The notes under the pieces were generated by a model that saw only the letters and a list, made by a program, of their open reading frames with translations, ran no database searches and had not been told where the DNA came from. From Psoroptes ovis (Eukaryota > Arthropoda > Arachnida > Sarcoptiformes > Psoroptidae): a stretch of DNA of 64,000 nt. This document shows positions 36,460 to 48,407 of the stretch, one piece after another. The first letter of the stretch is position 1, and each line of letters opens with the position of its first letter. Position numbers and translations under genes: made by a program. Location of the stretch: positions 682,001-746,000 of the forward strand of contig PQWQ01000012.1 in assembly GCA_002943765.1 (NCBI GenBank), in the 5' to 3' direction.

Positions 36460-38039
36460 TGTGAATTTGAATGAATAATAGGAGTGATTGGCTCATTTTT
36501 AGAAAAATTCAATGAAAAATTTAATTGGCCGTAGAAAAACCAAAATCGACAATGAACAACACATTTGTTTTATGATTTGTTAAAATTTTAAATGATCATG
36601 TCAAATGATAATTTAAAAATTCAATTAAATGCAATCAAAATGTCTCAGATTTGTTTGTGTTCAATGATTTTTCATAAAAATATTTTAAGAAATAAATGAC
36701 ATAACGGTATACGATTTCACATTGAACAAATAATGACAATTCATTTTGTACATTTGGTAACATGTTTATATTTGCCAAAAATTGAAGTTGCAAGTTTATC
36801 GCTTGAAAATTTCTTATTTTTACATATAATTGATTTAATAATAAAAAACAATGAAACAATGATTCACCAATCATCGTCCGTATCAAAATATCAAATTGTG
36901 CAAATCAAATCAAATAAAATGAATCAAAACAAACAAAGAAATTTTGTTTTTTTTTTCCGAATAATTCCGAATGAAAATTCTTGAGAAAATCATAATGAAA
37001 AATAAATTGATTTATTATTATTATTATTGTCAAGAATATTTTGAAAATTGTGAAAATAATGAAGATTCATGTCAACAAACAATCAAATTCACATTGATAA
37101 TGGTGAAATGCCAACATCAACATACACTATAAGGTTATTGAATGTTTTTCATATTTCCAAAGATATTTTAATGAAAATTCTTGCGCCTATTTTAATGAAT
37201 TCCCTTGGTTCTCGTTGACAAAAATAAAAATAAAAATCTTCAAATCATTGAAAATGATCATCGAAATTAAAACATGATCATAATCAAAGTGTGTGTAGGT
37301 GGTTATGAGTGTGCAAACGATACAGTCCTAGGCCCTCAAACAACCTCATTTCAATGATTTTTTTATCTATGATCACTCTCGAAATAATTATTTTGAATCG
37401 ATCAAAACAATTTTCGATGATGATAATATTATCGAATCAAATATTTTTAATATTGATACTGAATAATTGGCACTTGAAATTATGATGATATTTACTCTGA
37501 AATTAGCTTCGTACCATCCAAAATAATGAATATGAAAATCAAATTAAATCAAAAATCATTGAAAAATGATCAATGAATAATGATGCTTTTCCCATCATCA
37601 CCACCACTGCTACTGTCGCCACCAAATCATCGAAAACATTGAAAATCATGGAATGAAATCATTGCTGAATATAATTTTGTTGAATATTTTAATTTCATTT
37701 CATATAAAAATAGATCAATTCAAATGTAATAATAATAATAATTTGATATTAATTTTGTCAAACAAAATGATTGTAAATCGATTTACTAAAATTGCAAAAT
37801 AATCATTGGGATCTATAAATATAAAATGATCCAAATGATTCATTCATAAAATTATGATTAGATTTGAATTTAAATGTAAATGTGAACACACCCATTTTAT
37901 TATTATTTTGTTCATTTTTTCCATTGAATACCGTATCAACACCGTATTTTCTTCTCAATTTTCGATATCTTGACTATTAAATCCGAATTGAATAAAGTGA
38001 TCTATCGATCAATGAATGATCATGGATTTATATTTTCAA
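36460..38039. other. Intergenic spacer R9-R10
   Basis: Duplicated spacer. The segment 37267-37650 (ACGATAC.GTCCTAGGCCC, AATAATTGGCACT, TACCATCCAAAA, GAAAAATGATCAATGAATAATG) is repeated at 43050-43500 beyond R10. No gene seen. Confidence 0.55.
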
Positions 38040-38526
38040 TCATTTTTCTTTCGAAATCATTTTATATGCGATTAATAACATTTTTGAATATATTATTAGA
38101 AACTATAGTTTTTTAATTTATGGATTTTAGAGCAAAAGAAGAATGAATTAAATGCAAAATTTACAAGCAAATTTATTAAATATTAAAATTAAATTCAAAT
38201 AAAAAAACAAACAAACCTTCATAAAATTATTGACATTAAGTGATCCGAATTTACCGTATTTAAAATTATAAATATTTTTCGTATGAAAACGTTCATAGTG
38301 ATAGCATAATTTATATTTTAAATTAATAGTCATAGTCATTGAATGTGAATATTGCATTGGACGATTACTATTATTTTGATTTTGATTATAATCATTATGA
38401 TGATGACAATTCAAACCATTCATTGTAATTAAATGTGATAAACATCTTGAACCATATGAATAATGGATATGTTTTGAATATTTTGTACAAATAAAATGTA
38501 TGAAAAATATTTCCATATATTGTTGT

Positions 38527-38542
38527 AATATTAGATGTATGA
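38527..38542. repeat. Left target-site duplication of LINE copy 2
   Basis: AATATTAGATGTATGA, identical to 41065-41080; both lie in R10 exon 2 sequence. Confidence 0.92.
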
Positions 38543-41064
38543 TGATGATGATGATGATGAAGAACAAGCAAAACAACCCTTGTTCCGTGATCACAAGGGT
38601 GGCAATAGTATGGTCACATCAGCCGTGCCCTGTCAGCAGTCTTGTCAAATCCCTATCGGGACTAAAGTTGGTATTGATTCGCGATCCAACTGTTGGAAAG
38701 AACAATTTCGTCGTGTGGCCATCAGCAGTCTCCGTCCATCTCTGATTCCAAAGATTCAGTATGTCCAACTTCGACGCTTGGCATAGTGTCATCATGGGCA
38801 CTCGGGTGTAAAAAACATCTGAAAGGTCGACTGCAGCAACCTTGGCAAACTTATCAGCTAGATCATTACCAAAGTTGCCACAGTGCGACCTTGTCCATTT
38901 CAGACAAATATGGCCACGATGGTTACACACGATACGAAAAATGTCCTGCACTAATTCATTAAGTGTATAGATATTATGCAAAGCCCAAATCGCTGACATA
39001 GAATCAGTTATAATTTGAGCATCGACAATACCATTTTCAATGATCCAAACCAATGCGTTGCGGATGGCCAACAATTCAGCCTGAAAGACTGAACATCCAG
39101 CGCCAAGGCGGAAACATTGAATTACACTTGGGATGCAATTTTCATCATTGAAAACAACAAAAGAACACCCAACCAGGTCCTCAGACTTCGATCCATCAGT
39201 GAAAATGGTACAACTATGAGAGTCAGTACAAAATTCCAACTCAGCATCGATCCTCTCAATAAAAAAAGATTGGACCAACGCTGGATGGATCGAGTCTTTG
39301 AACCTGATCGGGAATTCATATTGTTCCCTCAGATAAGCATCACTTTTTATCCTGAAAACATCTGATCGCAGCTTGATCACCAAGTCAACGGGAATCAAAT
39401 TAGCAATGATCAACGATGCTTGCAGCGACACAGTTCTGGAAGCGCGAATCATACCAACAGCAAAACGTCTTTGCAAACTTAACAGTTTGCCACGTTTCGT
39501 TCTGCTTGACAAGACACTGTTCCATACAGGGCAGGCATAAACTATCATCGGTTCGATCGCTCGAACGTAAATAGTACGTAAGACGTCATACGATAAGCCC
39601 CATCTTGGACCAAATTTTTTCTTGATGCAATTAAACATTTTCATTGATTTTGTCTCGATATAGTCAATATGATTTGCCCATGTTAGTTTTGAATCAATCA
39701 TCAAACCAAGTATTTTTAAACATGGTACTAAATCAATTGATCTGCTATTCATAATGATCGGGAAAGACGCCAAATTTCTATGTCTTGATATAATCATGCA
39801 CTTGGTTTTGGCGGGATTAAACGATAGGCCATTATTTAAGCCCCATTCTGCAATAATCGATAGCAGACTATTTGTTAGATCTGCAGCCAATTCTTGGATT
39901 GGATGTTGGCAGATGAGGATGCAATCATCCGCAAAAGCCTGCAAATGACATCCCCTTGGCAACGACATTTTCAATAGGTCATCAATTAGTACATTCCAAA
40001 GGAGTGGCGACAATTTACCACCTTGAGGGGTGCCACCTGTAGCCATTTTAGTGAATGATTGATTCATTAGAGATAATTCGATAGTACGATCACAAAAATA
40101 ATTATGGATGATTGCATACAAATTTGAAGGAACATTAAATTCTCTGAGTCTGTAAAGAATGATGTCATATCTTGCAGAATCAAATGCGCCTGAAATATCA
40201 AGCGATACGATATAACCATAATTATTTCGATCATTTATATCATTAATTTGTGATATTAAATTTTTCAATACTAATTCAGCACCTTGCTGAGGTAGGAAAC
40301 CAAATTGATTGTATGACAGATAATGATTGACGATTAGATGATGCATAAGCCGACATTTAAGAATATTTTCAAAAATTTTTCCCATAACAGGAAGCAAAGA
40401 AATCGGTCGATACGATTTATAACCAGAGCCATTATTTTTCGGTATTAATTTGATAGTTGCTTTTTTCCAGTATTTTGGGAAAACACCAAATGCAAAACAT
40501 TTGTTGAACAGATTCAATAATAAGAAAGGATATTTATAATGTATTTGTTTGACTATGTTGGCAGATATTGCATCGAAACCTGGCGATTTGTTATCTTTTT
40601 CCATATTGACAGCAGTATCGACTTCATTTTTAGTGATACAAAAATCTTTTTTGTTACAATTAATTATATAATGATGGTGAACAATAGAATTATTATCATT
40701 ATTCATATCTGGAAACATCTTATTCAATAAATATGTTGCAGTTTCATTTATGGATACACACCAAGTTGTATCATCTCTCTGTATCGTTTTCAATGTTTGA
40801 TTGATCGATAATTGATTTTTGCAATGATGATATAACTTTCTCCAGACATTGTATCTATCAATTTGATTCAAATAATTTCTACAATCATCAATTCTCGTCT
40901 TTTCTAACAAATTTTTGAAATCATTAACACAGGTCAAATATCTTGCTCGCCACAAGGCGCGATTCACTGGGCAACGTTGACGCTGATAACGTCTACGCAG
41001 ATTTTTCAATAACGATAGTTTCATTTTCAAATCTTGTGACAATTTAGTTTTAGATGTTGGTTTC
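38543..41064 (-). mobile_element. 5'-truncated copy 2 of the same LINE
   Basis: 2.52 kb in the same orientation as R10. It starts inside ORF2 at KPTSKTKLSQ (equivalent to about position 9420 of copy 1) and ends with the 3' hairpin and a (TCA)n tail. The protein differs from copy 1 at only two residues that I see (GAELA/GAELV; DGSRSED/DGSKSED). The 16-bp duplication is perfect. This is typical 5' truncation during target-primed reverse transcription. Confidence 0.93.
38619..41064 (-). pseudogene. LINE ORF2 fragment: RT and RNase H
   Basis: Open throughout from the truncation point to the shared stop after LLTGHG. It retains the whole reverse transcriptase (GTPQGGKLSPLLWN, FADD) and RNase H (TDGSKSED ... 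TRSHCGN), but no endonuclease and no ORF1. The frame is fused by chance to the 5' part of R10 exon 2, giving 980 open codons. The fusion is not a real gene product design. Confidence 0.85.
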
Positions 41065-41080
41065 AATATTAGATGTATGA
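41065..41080. repeat. Right target-site duplication of LINE copy 2
   Basis: Second copy of the 16-bp duplication (see 38527-38542). Confidence 0.92.
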
Positions 41081-42212
41081 AAAATATTTGATGACCTAAT
41101 TCGCTTAGATCATTGTTCAAATATTTATTGAAAATTATTTTCATTAGAATTATATTGAATAAAAAATTTATGAATAAAAATAATACCAATATTCGTGAAT
41201 ATGTTTTAAATATGAACTTATCAATAAATATAAATAATTGTTGATTAATTAATAGAAAATGATCTAAGAATCTATGATTTCGATTTAACTCTTTCGCATA
41301 TTTTTCAATTGATTTTTGATGATAAATATTTTTATGATACAATACAATTATCTCTTCAAAACCAATTATAAAAAATGGTAATAATTCATTTAGAATACCA
41401 TATATAAAGCCACATAAAGACAGTATTAAAAACGAAAAAATTGTCAACAATAATTTCATTATTGATATCAATAAATTTGTCTTTTCATTGAAAAAATAAT
41501 CAAAAAAATTTATTATATAATTAATCATGAAATAAGAAGCAATTATGACTATGGTTTTCATTCAAACAAAAAAAAAAATTAAAAATTTAAAATTAATTTT
41601 TAAATTATGATCCAACTTATAGATTTCCATAGTAAATGCATTTTACATACCGTATAAACACATCATCATATTTCTACGTACAATATTATATTTAAATTTT
41701 CTAAATAAATGACGGCGAAAATCTATTTGATTGATTAATCCATATTTTTGATTTTTTCGTCGCCAATCGGTATGCTTGAATATTTCATAATTTAGATCAT
41801 AACCATTATTCACCATTGTATTTATTAAAATCATATTAATTTTATAATAAATTCTATAATCAAAGATTTTTTGAAACATTTTACTAAATAATATTATTAA
41901 TATTGAAAATATTAAATTAATATCATTTGTTGTATTGATTTCGATTGAAAAATCATAAAACAAAATACGATATTCTTTATTCATTAATATTGTATATAAA
42001 CAAAGACATTGTACACACGCAATACGTAATAATATTACTACATATTTATGAATCATTTTAACTAAATTATAACCATTGTTATAATTGTTATTATCATAAT
42101 CATCATCATCATCATCATTGACACGTAAACCATCATAAAACCATTTGAGTTGATGAAAAAATTCATCAATTGATGGTGTAAATATTTCTTTAATGATTCG
42201 TATTATTGGCAT

Positions 42213-45200
42213 CGTGAATTTAAATGAACCACAATATTTGTTTTATGATTTTAAATGTTAAATTTCAAATTATCATGATAATTTTCGAAACAAATTCCTT
42301 CCGAAAACAATTCAAAATGCAATTAAATAAAATGAAAATGATTCAGATTTGTTCATGTTTTATAAGATTTTTTTTTTTTTTTTTTTTTTGGAATAAGAAA
42401 CTTTGAGAAATAATTGACATTTACACAATTTTATCTGAGCAAATAATGACAATAATTATCGACCTGGTAACAATGTTCTAATTTTGTACCAACAAATTAT
42501 TGGCGAGTTTACTTTTTTTCTATAAATTCATTTAATTGTTAAAAACAATGAAAAACAGTGAAGCAATAATAATAATAATAAATAAATCTTTTCTATTTAA
42601 ATACAGTACAGAAATTGATTTGTTTGCTTGATCATTGTTACCATTCAAAATAATTTCAAATTGTGTAAAATCAAATAAAATGAATGAATCAAAACACAAA
42701 AACAAACAAAATAAAAAGTTTCCACTTTTTTTTTCTTCGAATGAAAAAAATTCTTGGAAAATCATTATGAAAAATAATTTGATTTATTATTATTATTATT
42801 ATTATTAACGAAGAATATTTTTGAAAATAAGAAAAAAAAATCATAAAAATTCATTTCAACAATAACCAAAATAGATATACATTGATACAATGGTTGGTTG
42901 ATATACATGCCAACACTGCATACTTCATAATATTGAATTGATTTATTGAACTGCTCCTTATTTTCAAAAATATTCTCAGGACCTATTATCGAATTCCCTT
43001 GGCCCTCGTCAATAAAAAAAAAAATCTTAAAATGATTCAAATATTAAAACAACATGATCATCACATGTATCGATGTTAGTTTCACATTATCCACTCTCAT
43101 TTATCATTTAGATTCATGATAAAAATTGTGTGTGTGTGTGTGTGGGTGGGTGTAAGTACACAAACGATACGGTCCTAGGCCCCCTTCAAACACCCTAAAT
43201 TCAATGATTATTTTTCGATTAGATTTCTTTGGATCGAAATAATTACTTTGAATAGATCGAAACAATTTTCAATGATGATGATGATCATGATCATATCATC
43301 GATTTGAAATATTTTCAATATTGAATAATTGGTACTCGAAATTATGATGGTATTTACATTGAAATTTGCTTGGTACCATCCAAAAATAATTAATAAAAAT
43401 CAAATTAAAACAAAAATCATTGAAAAATGATCAATGAATAATGGTGATTTTCCCACCATCACCACCACCAACACTGCCACCTCCAATCATCGTAAAAATT
43501 CAAAAAAAAAAAAAAAAATCATCGATCACTGAACATAATGATCAATGACAAGTGAAATTCTTGTGTAAAACAACAAAGAGCCTTGAAAATTATTCTTCGA
43601 GAATATCATATCAATGTTTGCCGCTACGAAAATATTCCCCATATCGATATATTGCCATTGTTTCGTTTGTATTTCTTGGCTTGTCATTGACAAATAAACT
43701 GCCAACAGCAACATTAGCAACCGAACAACAACAGCTTTGGTGAAAAAACAAAAACAAAAAGCCAAAAATCGGATGCTTTTGCCAAATACTTGTAATTATG
43801 TGCGCGTGTCAAACAGACACTGTGTCAGTATCTTTGAATAAAAAAAATACTTCGACTTTTTAACAAATATTTAATAATGGAATTATAAAAATTCTTGAAG
43901 AATTTTATTTTTTTTTTTTTTTTGGCCAAATTCAGTGAAATATTTCAATTTGAATGTATTTATGAATGAATATATAGAAAAATGTCAAGAATATATTCCC
44001 TTGTGTTCATATTTACATTTACCTTAGACCAACCAACGACAACAACAACAACAACAACAACAACAAACGTTCAATGTCGTTCAAACCATCTTTCGAATGA
44101 TGAACATCTTCGATGTAAACATAATCATAATCAGAATTTTTATCATATCATACATATGTTGTTCATATCAATAATGTTCATACGATATAGATATATAATA
44201 CATGTAAACATTTCTGAAAGATCTTTGCTTTGTTTCGGTACACAACTGAATATTCTTGCTGCATTACTAGATGATAATCAAATGTCTATATCAGTCATTC
44301 TCAACCGGTGTTCCGCGGCACTTTAGTGTTCCGCCAGATTCCAAAAAAGTGCCGCCAAATTTCGGAAATCTAACTCATTCCTTTACTATTCCCTTACTTG
44401 GTGTGCCGGAAGATTTTGGAAATAAAGGCTTTTCCTTTTTTCAGTGTGCCGCGGCGAAAAAAAGGTTGAGAATGACTGGTCTATATAGAACGGTCTATAC
44501 GGCCACCATATGAGCGATCATAACTTGAAATTTCAATTCAAAACAAACTAAAATTGAACGCCGCAATCCATAAATCGCAATGGACATGCGTCAATATTTC
44601 CTTTATTCATTATTTATTTATTCGTTTATTTTCATTGATTTTCAATCATAATCATTATTATTATGATCATTATCATTGATACAATGGTACAGTAATGGTA
44701 CAAAACGAAGAAATAAAATTCATTAAATCATGCCCGAATAAATAATTATACGTTCGTTCGTTTGTTGTTGTTGTTGTTGTTAATCATATTTTTTTTTTTG
44801 TTGTTTTGTTTTTGTTTTTAACCATTTTTAAAAGCATTTGTTTATTTGTTTGTTTTGTTTGTACGATCAAATGATTGTTTCAATGTTTTTTTTCTCAAAA
44901 TTTTCTTTCAAATCAACGAATGAACGAATGAATGAATGTCTACTGTCGTGATAATGGTCTACGACGATGATTATCATTATTAATAATTCTTTGTTTCATA
45001 ATTCTTCGATTTAAAGCGCAAAAATTACCGTAAACAATACATGAATTATTGAATGAATGAATGAATGAATTTCATAATGATAATGATCATCAAAATTTTC
45101 AATGAAAAATTCATCCGTTTCTTTGTTTCAAATTCAAATTCTTTAAGCTATGTTTTGAATTGTGTGGGGTTGCCATGATAATCAAGCTTCAATTATTTTG

Positions 45201-45659
45201 ATTATTATTCGGTGTACTTGAATCAATGATCATTATATTCGTTTTTTTTCTTTGATTTGTTTATTTATTTATTTATCAAAGTTTCTCCGAAACAAAACAA
45301 AGATACTCATAATAATAATATTGAACAAAATATTCATAGTTTCAAAGAACAATTGAACGAACGCAATTAAACATATCAAATTCAAACATTGCGGTATTTT
45401 GATTCAAAAAAATAAACTCAAAACTACTCAAATATAATCAATGATTTCCGATCGATTTTAATGTGATTTTTTGCTCGTTCAAAATCAATCAAATTCATTC
45501 ATTCATTCATTCGGATATCGGCTACCGAACGCATCATGAATTGAAATGAATCAAAATTAAATTGAATTTAATCTATTGTTATTATTGTATTTTAAATGAT
45601 ATAAATGATCTGAAAAACGAATCAAACAAGCAATAATTATTTGATATTGATAATATTCA
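42213..45659. other. Intergenic DNA between the receptor array and the BTB gene
   Basis: 42213-43520 is still array flank: it repeats the R9-R10 spacer (43050-43500 versus 37267-37650), which implies that the duplication unit extends past R10 although no further receptor exon is seen. A (TG)n run lies at 43127-43144. From 43520 on, the sequence is unique apart from the hAT element. The short frames around 43980-44500 overlap that element and a (CAA)n run. The BTB gene promoter should lie just before 45660; no clear motif was chosen. Confidence 0.5.
44292..44478. mobile_element. Short non-autonomous hAT-type element
   Basis: 187 bp with 15-bp perfect terminal inverted repeats (CAGTCATTCTCAACC ... 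GGTTGAGAATGACTG) continued imperfectly by GCGGCAC / GTGCCGCGGC. It is flanked by the 8-bp duplication GTCTATAT at 44284-44291 and 44479-44486. The 8-bp duplication and CAG...CTG ends are typical of hAT miniature elements. No coding capacity. Confidence 0.9.
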
Positions 45660-48407
45660 ATGATAATGACATCTTCGACAACAAAATCTCGTCATCATCA
45701 TTTACATAATAATCATTCAAATCATCATCATCGCTATGATCATGATTATAATGATGATTCAGATAATGATAGTCAATCAATACGAAAACAAGAATATGAT
45801 TCAATAATGAATGGTTGGAAATCGAATACAAACAATCGACAACAACAACAACAATCACCAATTATGATGAAATCATTGAAATTAAACAAATCAAAACGTG
45901 GTCTATCATTAGATATGGATAAAATGATGTTCAATGATGGCGATGTATCGGCAACAATCGATGATTATTTGTTTGTTGAACAATGTAAAAATTCTAAAAC
46001 GCCATCATCAACAATTTATAATAATCGTAAATCGAAATTATTTTCAATGATGATGATGAAATCGACTGATGATACGAATACTGATGATTTAACCACAGAT
46101 AATTCATTAAATAATAGTACAACGGCTAGTTCAAATAAATTAATCGATGATTATACCGTACAATATTATCGTCAATCATCGGCCATATCGAATGATCAAT
46201 CAGTGATTATACCATCAACGACAACAGCAACAGCGACAGCTTCTTCAAAGAAATCATCAAAATCAAATCCAAATAATCATCAATTGATCAAAGCAAATTC
46301 AATTGGTTGCGATGCATTCAATTCAACTACACCAACGACCGCAACATTGAATGCTTTGGTTCCATTTATGAGTGCAAACAAATCATTGATTAATGATTTT
46401 GATTTTACCAATGATGATTTATTGAATTTTGGTGGTAAAAATAGTGGCAATAATAGCAGTAATATCATCAATAATAATAATGATGATATCAATGATAATA
46501 TTCAACAGCTCGATAATCGTAGCATAACGACAACAACACGTGCAACAACACCGGCCGATGAACAAATATATCAAGAACCGGTCGAATCATTACAGATACG
46601 TATCGGTAGATTATTGTCATGTGAAGAAATGGCCGATATGCATTTCTTGGTCGGATCAAATTCATCACAATCATCATCGACAACATCAACATTATCATCG
46701 AATGCATCAAGAACAAATAATACACAAAATATTCAAAATCAAAATCAAACAATTGGACGTAAATTACGTATACCGGCACATCGATTAATTATGGTATCGG
46801 CTAGTCCAGTATTTCGTCAATTATTATTAAATGAACAAACTGGAAAATTTCCAACAAACGAAGAAATTGATGATATTGAAATTAATGATATTGAACCATT
46901 ATCATTTTTAGAATTTTTACGTTTCGCTTATACGAATAGTGCAAAACTGAATAAAGATAATGTGATCGGTATTTATGTTGCAGCGAAACGTTATGAAATT
47001 AATACGCTTGAAAAACAATGTAAAGATTTTATTCAAAAATGTTTGCAACAAAAACGTTCATCATTAGCCATATGGATTGCGGCACGTTCATATGGTCTTT
47101 GTGAGCTGGAAAAAATTGCAAAAAAATCCATTCAATTTTATGCCGAAACAGTACTGTTATCGCAAGATTTTTTACGTTTAGATCAACAATCATTATATGA
47201 AATATTATCCGATGATTTATTGCGAGCCGATGAAATTGTCATTTTCCGCTCATTAACACGTTGGGCAAAACAAAATTGTTTGCGACAAAATTTTTGTCCA
47301 AATCGTACAAACATACGTATGATTATTGGGAATCTATTGAATTTAATACGTTTTCCATTAATGTCTGAAGAACAATTACAACGTATTGTTGCTGCCGAAG
47401 GTATACTGGATGATGAGCTATTACGTGCATTAGTACATTGTTCTCGAAATTTACCACGTACATCGAATTTTGTACAAACAACATCATCATTAATCGATAT
47501 GTTTTCAAATGAATTGCGTGCATTTCAACGTTTAAATGGCCGTTTGTTGAATGTTTATCGCTTTCAATCATTCGATAATCAATTAACTAATAATTATTTG
47601 AATCGTTCATTAAATTTTTTAACAAACAAACGTATTTGGTTAGCCGGCATAGGTCTGTATTCACCACGTAAAGCATGTACATTTTATTTGACAGTATCAA
47701 TACAAATACGTCGTGTTGATTATAATAACCAGCAATGGCATTCACCATTAGATCATTATGAACAAACAACCGTTCTTAAATATGATGGTAATGGACATAT
47801 AATCAATATTAAATTTGATCAACCATTACAAATTGATGCAAATGTACAATATGAAATATTGGCAACCATAACACCGAATCAACGTTCAACAAGCTTAGTA
47901 CGTGCACGGCTACATCCACATTTATATTACACACGGCCAAATGAATTGAATTTTTATTATGGTACCGAAGGACAATATGCAACCAAAGTACGTATCAATA
48001 ATCGTGGTGAAAATGTTATATTTAATTTCAATTGGGAACGTGATTCATATTATAACATCAATAATAATGATGACAGCAATTTCACTAATGATCCTAATAA
48101 TCCAAATAATGATACATTAATATTATCAAATAATAATAATAATAATCAAACAAACAATATACAATCAGAACCATCGACACCGAATCCACCACCAAGGCCA
48201 CCACCACCACAAGAATATCGTCGGCCAACACGTATGCAACGATTACGACGTGCATTATCGTTTGTTGATAGCCGTGAAAAACAACAACAACAACAACAAC
48301 AAGAATCAAATTCAAAAACAAACAACAAAGCTCAACAACGTGCATCATTAGCACGTGATTCTGGCCTATTGGAAGGTCAAATTCCATTCCTTATGTTTTA
48401 TGCATAA
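45660..48407 (+). CDS. BTB-BACK-PHR domain protein (BTBD1/2/3/6-like), 915 aa
   Basis: Single open frame from an ATG with in-frame TAA two codons before it. Residues 1-300 are low complexity (His/Asn/Ser/Thr). The BTB domain starts near 309 (IRIGRLLSCEEMADMHFLVG), contains a 45-residue Ser/Thr/Asn insertion, then resumes with KLRIPAHRLIMVSASPVFR. BACK follows at about 450-560 (RSSLAIWIAARSYGLCELEK, FRSLTRWAKQNC). The PHR domain begins near 656 (RIWLAGIGLYSPRKACTFYL) and runs to VIFNFNWERDS near 790. About 110 Asn/Gln/Pro-rich residues intervene before the expected last PHR strand, EGQIPFLMFYA, which ends the protein. Family members act as cullin-3 substrate adaptors. Orthology to BTBD6/BTBD3 versus BTBD1/2 is unresolved. 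Confidence 0.85.
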   Translation: MIMTSSTTKSRHHHLHNNHSNHHHRYDHDYNDDSDNDSQSIRKQEYDSIMNGWKSNTNNRQQQQQSPIMMKSLKLNKSKRGLSLDMDKMMFNDGDVSATIDDYLFVEQCKNSKTPSSTIYNNRKSKLFSMMMMKSTDDTNTDDLTTDNSLNNSTTASSNKLIDDYTVQYYRQSSAISNDQSVIIPSTTTATATASSKKSSKSNPNNHQLIKANSIGCDAFNSTTPTTATLNALVPFMSANKSLINDFDFTNDDLLNFGGKNSGNNSSNIINNNNDDINDNIQQLDNRSITTTTRATTPADEQIYQEPVESLQIRIGRLLSCEEMADMHFLVGSNSSQSSSTTSTLSSNASRTNNTQNIQNQNQTIGRKLRIPAHRLIMVSASPVFRQLLLNEQTGKFPTNEEIDDIEINDIEPLSFLEFLRFAYTNSAKLNKDNVIGIYVAAKRYEINTLEKQCKDFIQKCLQQKRSSLAIWIAARSYGLCELEKIAKKSIQFYAETVLLSQDFLRLDQQSLYEILSDDLLRADEIVIFRSLTRWAKQNCLRQNFCPNRTNIRMIIGNLLNLIRFPLMSEEQLQRIVAAEGILDDELLRALVHCSRNLPRTSNFVQTTSSLIDMFSNELRAFQRLNGRLLNVYRFQSFDNQLTNNYLNRSLNFLTNKRIWLAGIGLYSPRKACTFYLTVSIQIRRVDYNNQQWHSPLDHYEQTTVLKYDGNGHIINIKFDQPLQIDANVQYEILATITPNQRSTSLVRARLHPHLYYTRPNELNFYYGTEGQYATKVRINNRGENVIFNFNWERDSYYNINNNDDSNFTNDPNNPNNDTLILSNNNNNNQTNNIQSEPSTPNPPPRPPPPQEYRRPTRMQRLRRALSFVDSREKQQQQQQQESNSKTNNKAQQRASLARDSGLLEGQIPFLMFYA

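Larger units (their letters stand above)
38040..42212 (-). pseudogene. R10: chemoreceptor copy interrupted by a LINE insertion in exon 2
   Basis: Exon 1 is 42212-41651 (phase-1 donor GTATGT). Exon 2 starts at 41548 (acceptor CATAG, IIASYFMINYII), is interrupted at 41080/41065, and resumes from 38542 to 38217 (LILQQYMEIFFIHFICTKYSKH to YGKFGSLNVNNFMK, donor GTTTGT). Exon 3 is 38102-38040. The parts of exon 2 on either side of the 2.5-kb LINE agree in frame and share the 16-bp duplication, so the gene was intact immediately before insertion. It is the only copy whose sole defect is a recent retrotransposon, so other individuals may carry a functional allele. Confidence 0.85.

Noticed and set aside
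38619..41561. 980-codon frame as one novel protein with receptor and RT domains
   Set aside because: It is explained by the LINE insertion: the target-site duplication defines both borders and the fusion is accidental.
45637..45861. Frames antisense to the BTB gene, also at 46280-46779 and 47323-48387
   Set aside because: Shadows of a strongly biased coding strand (CAT/AAT/TCA repeats).
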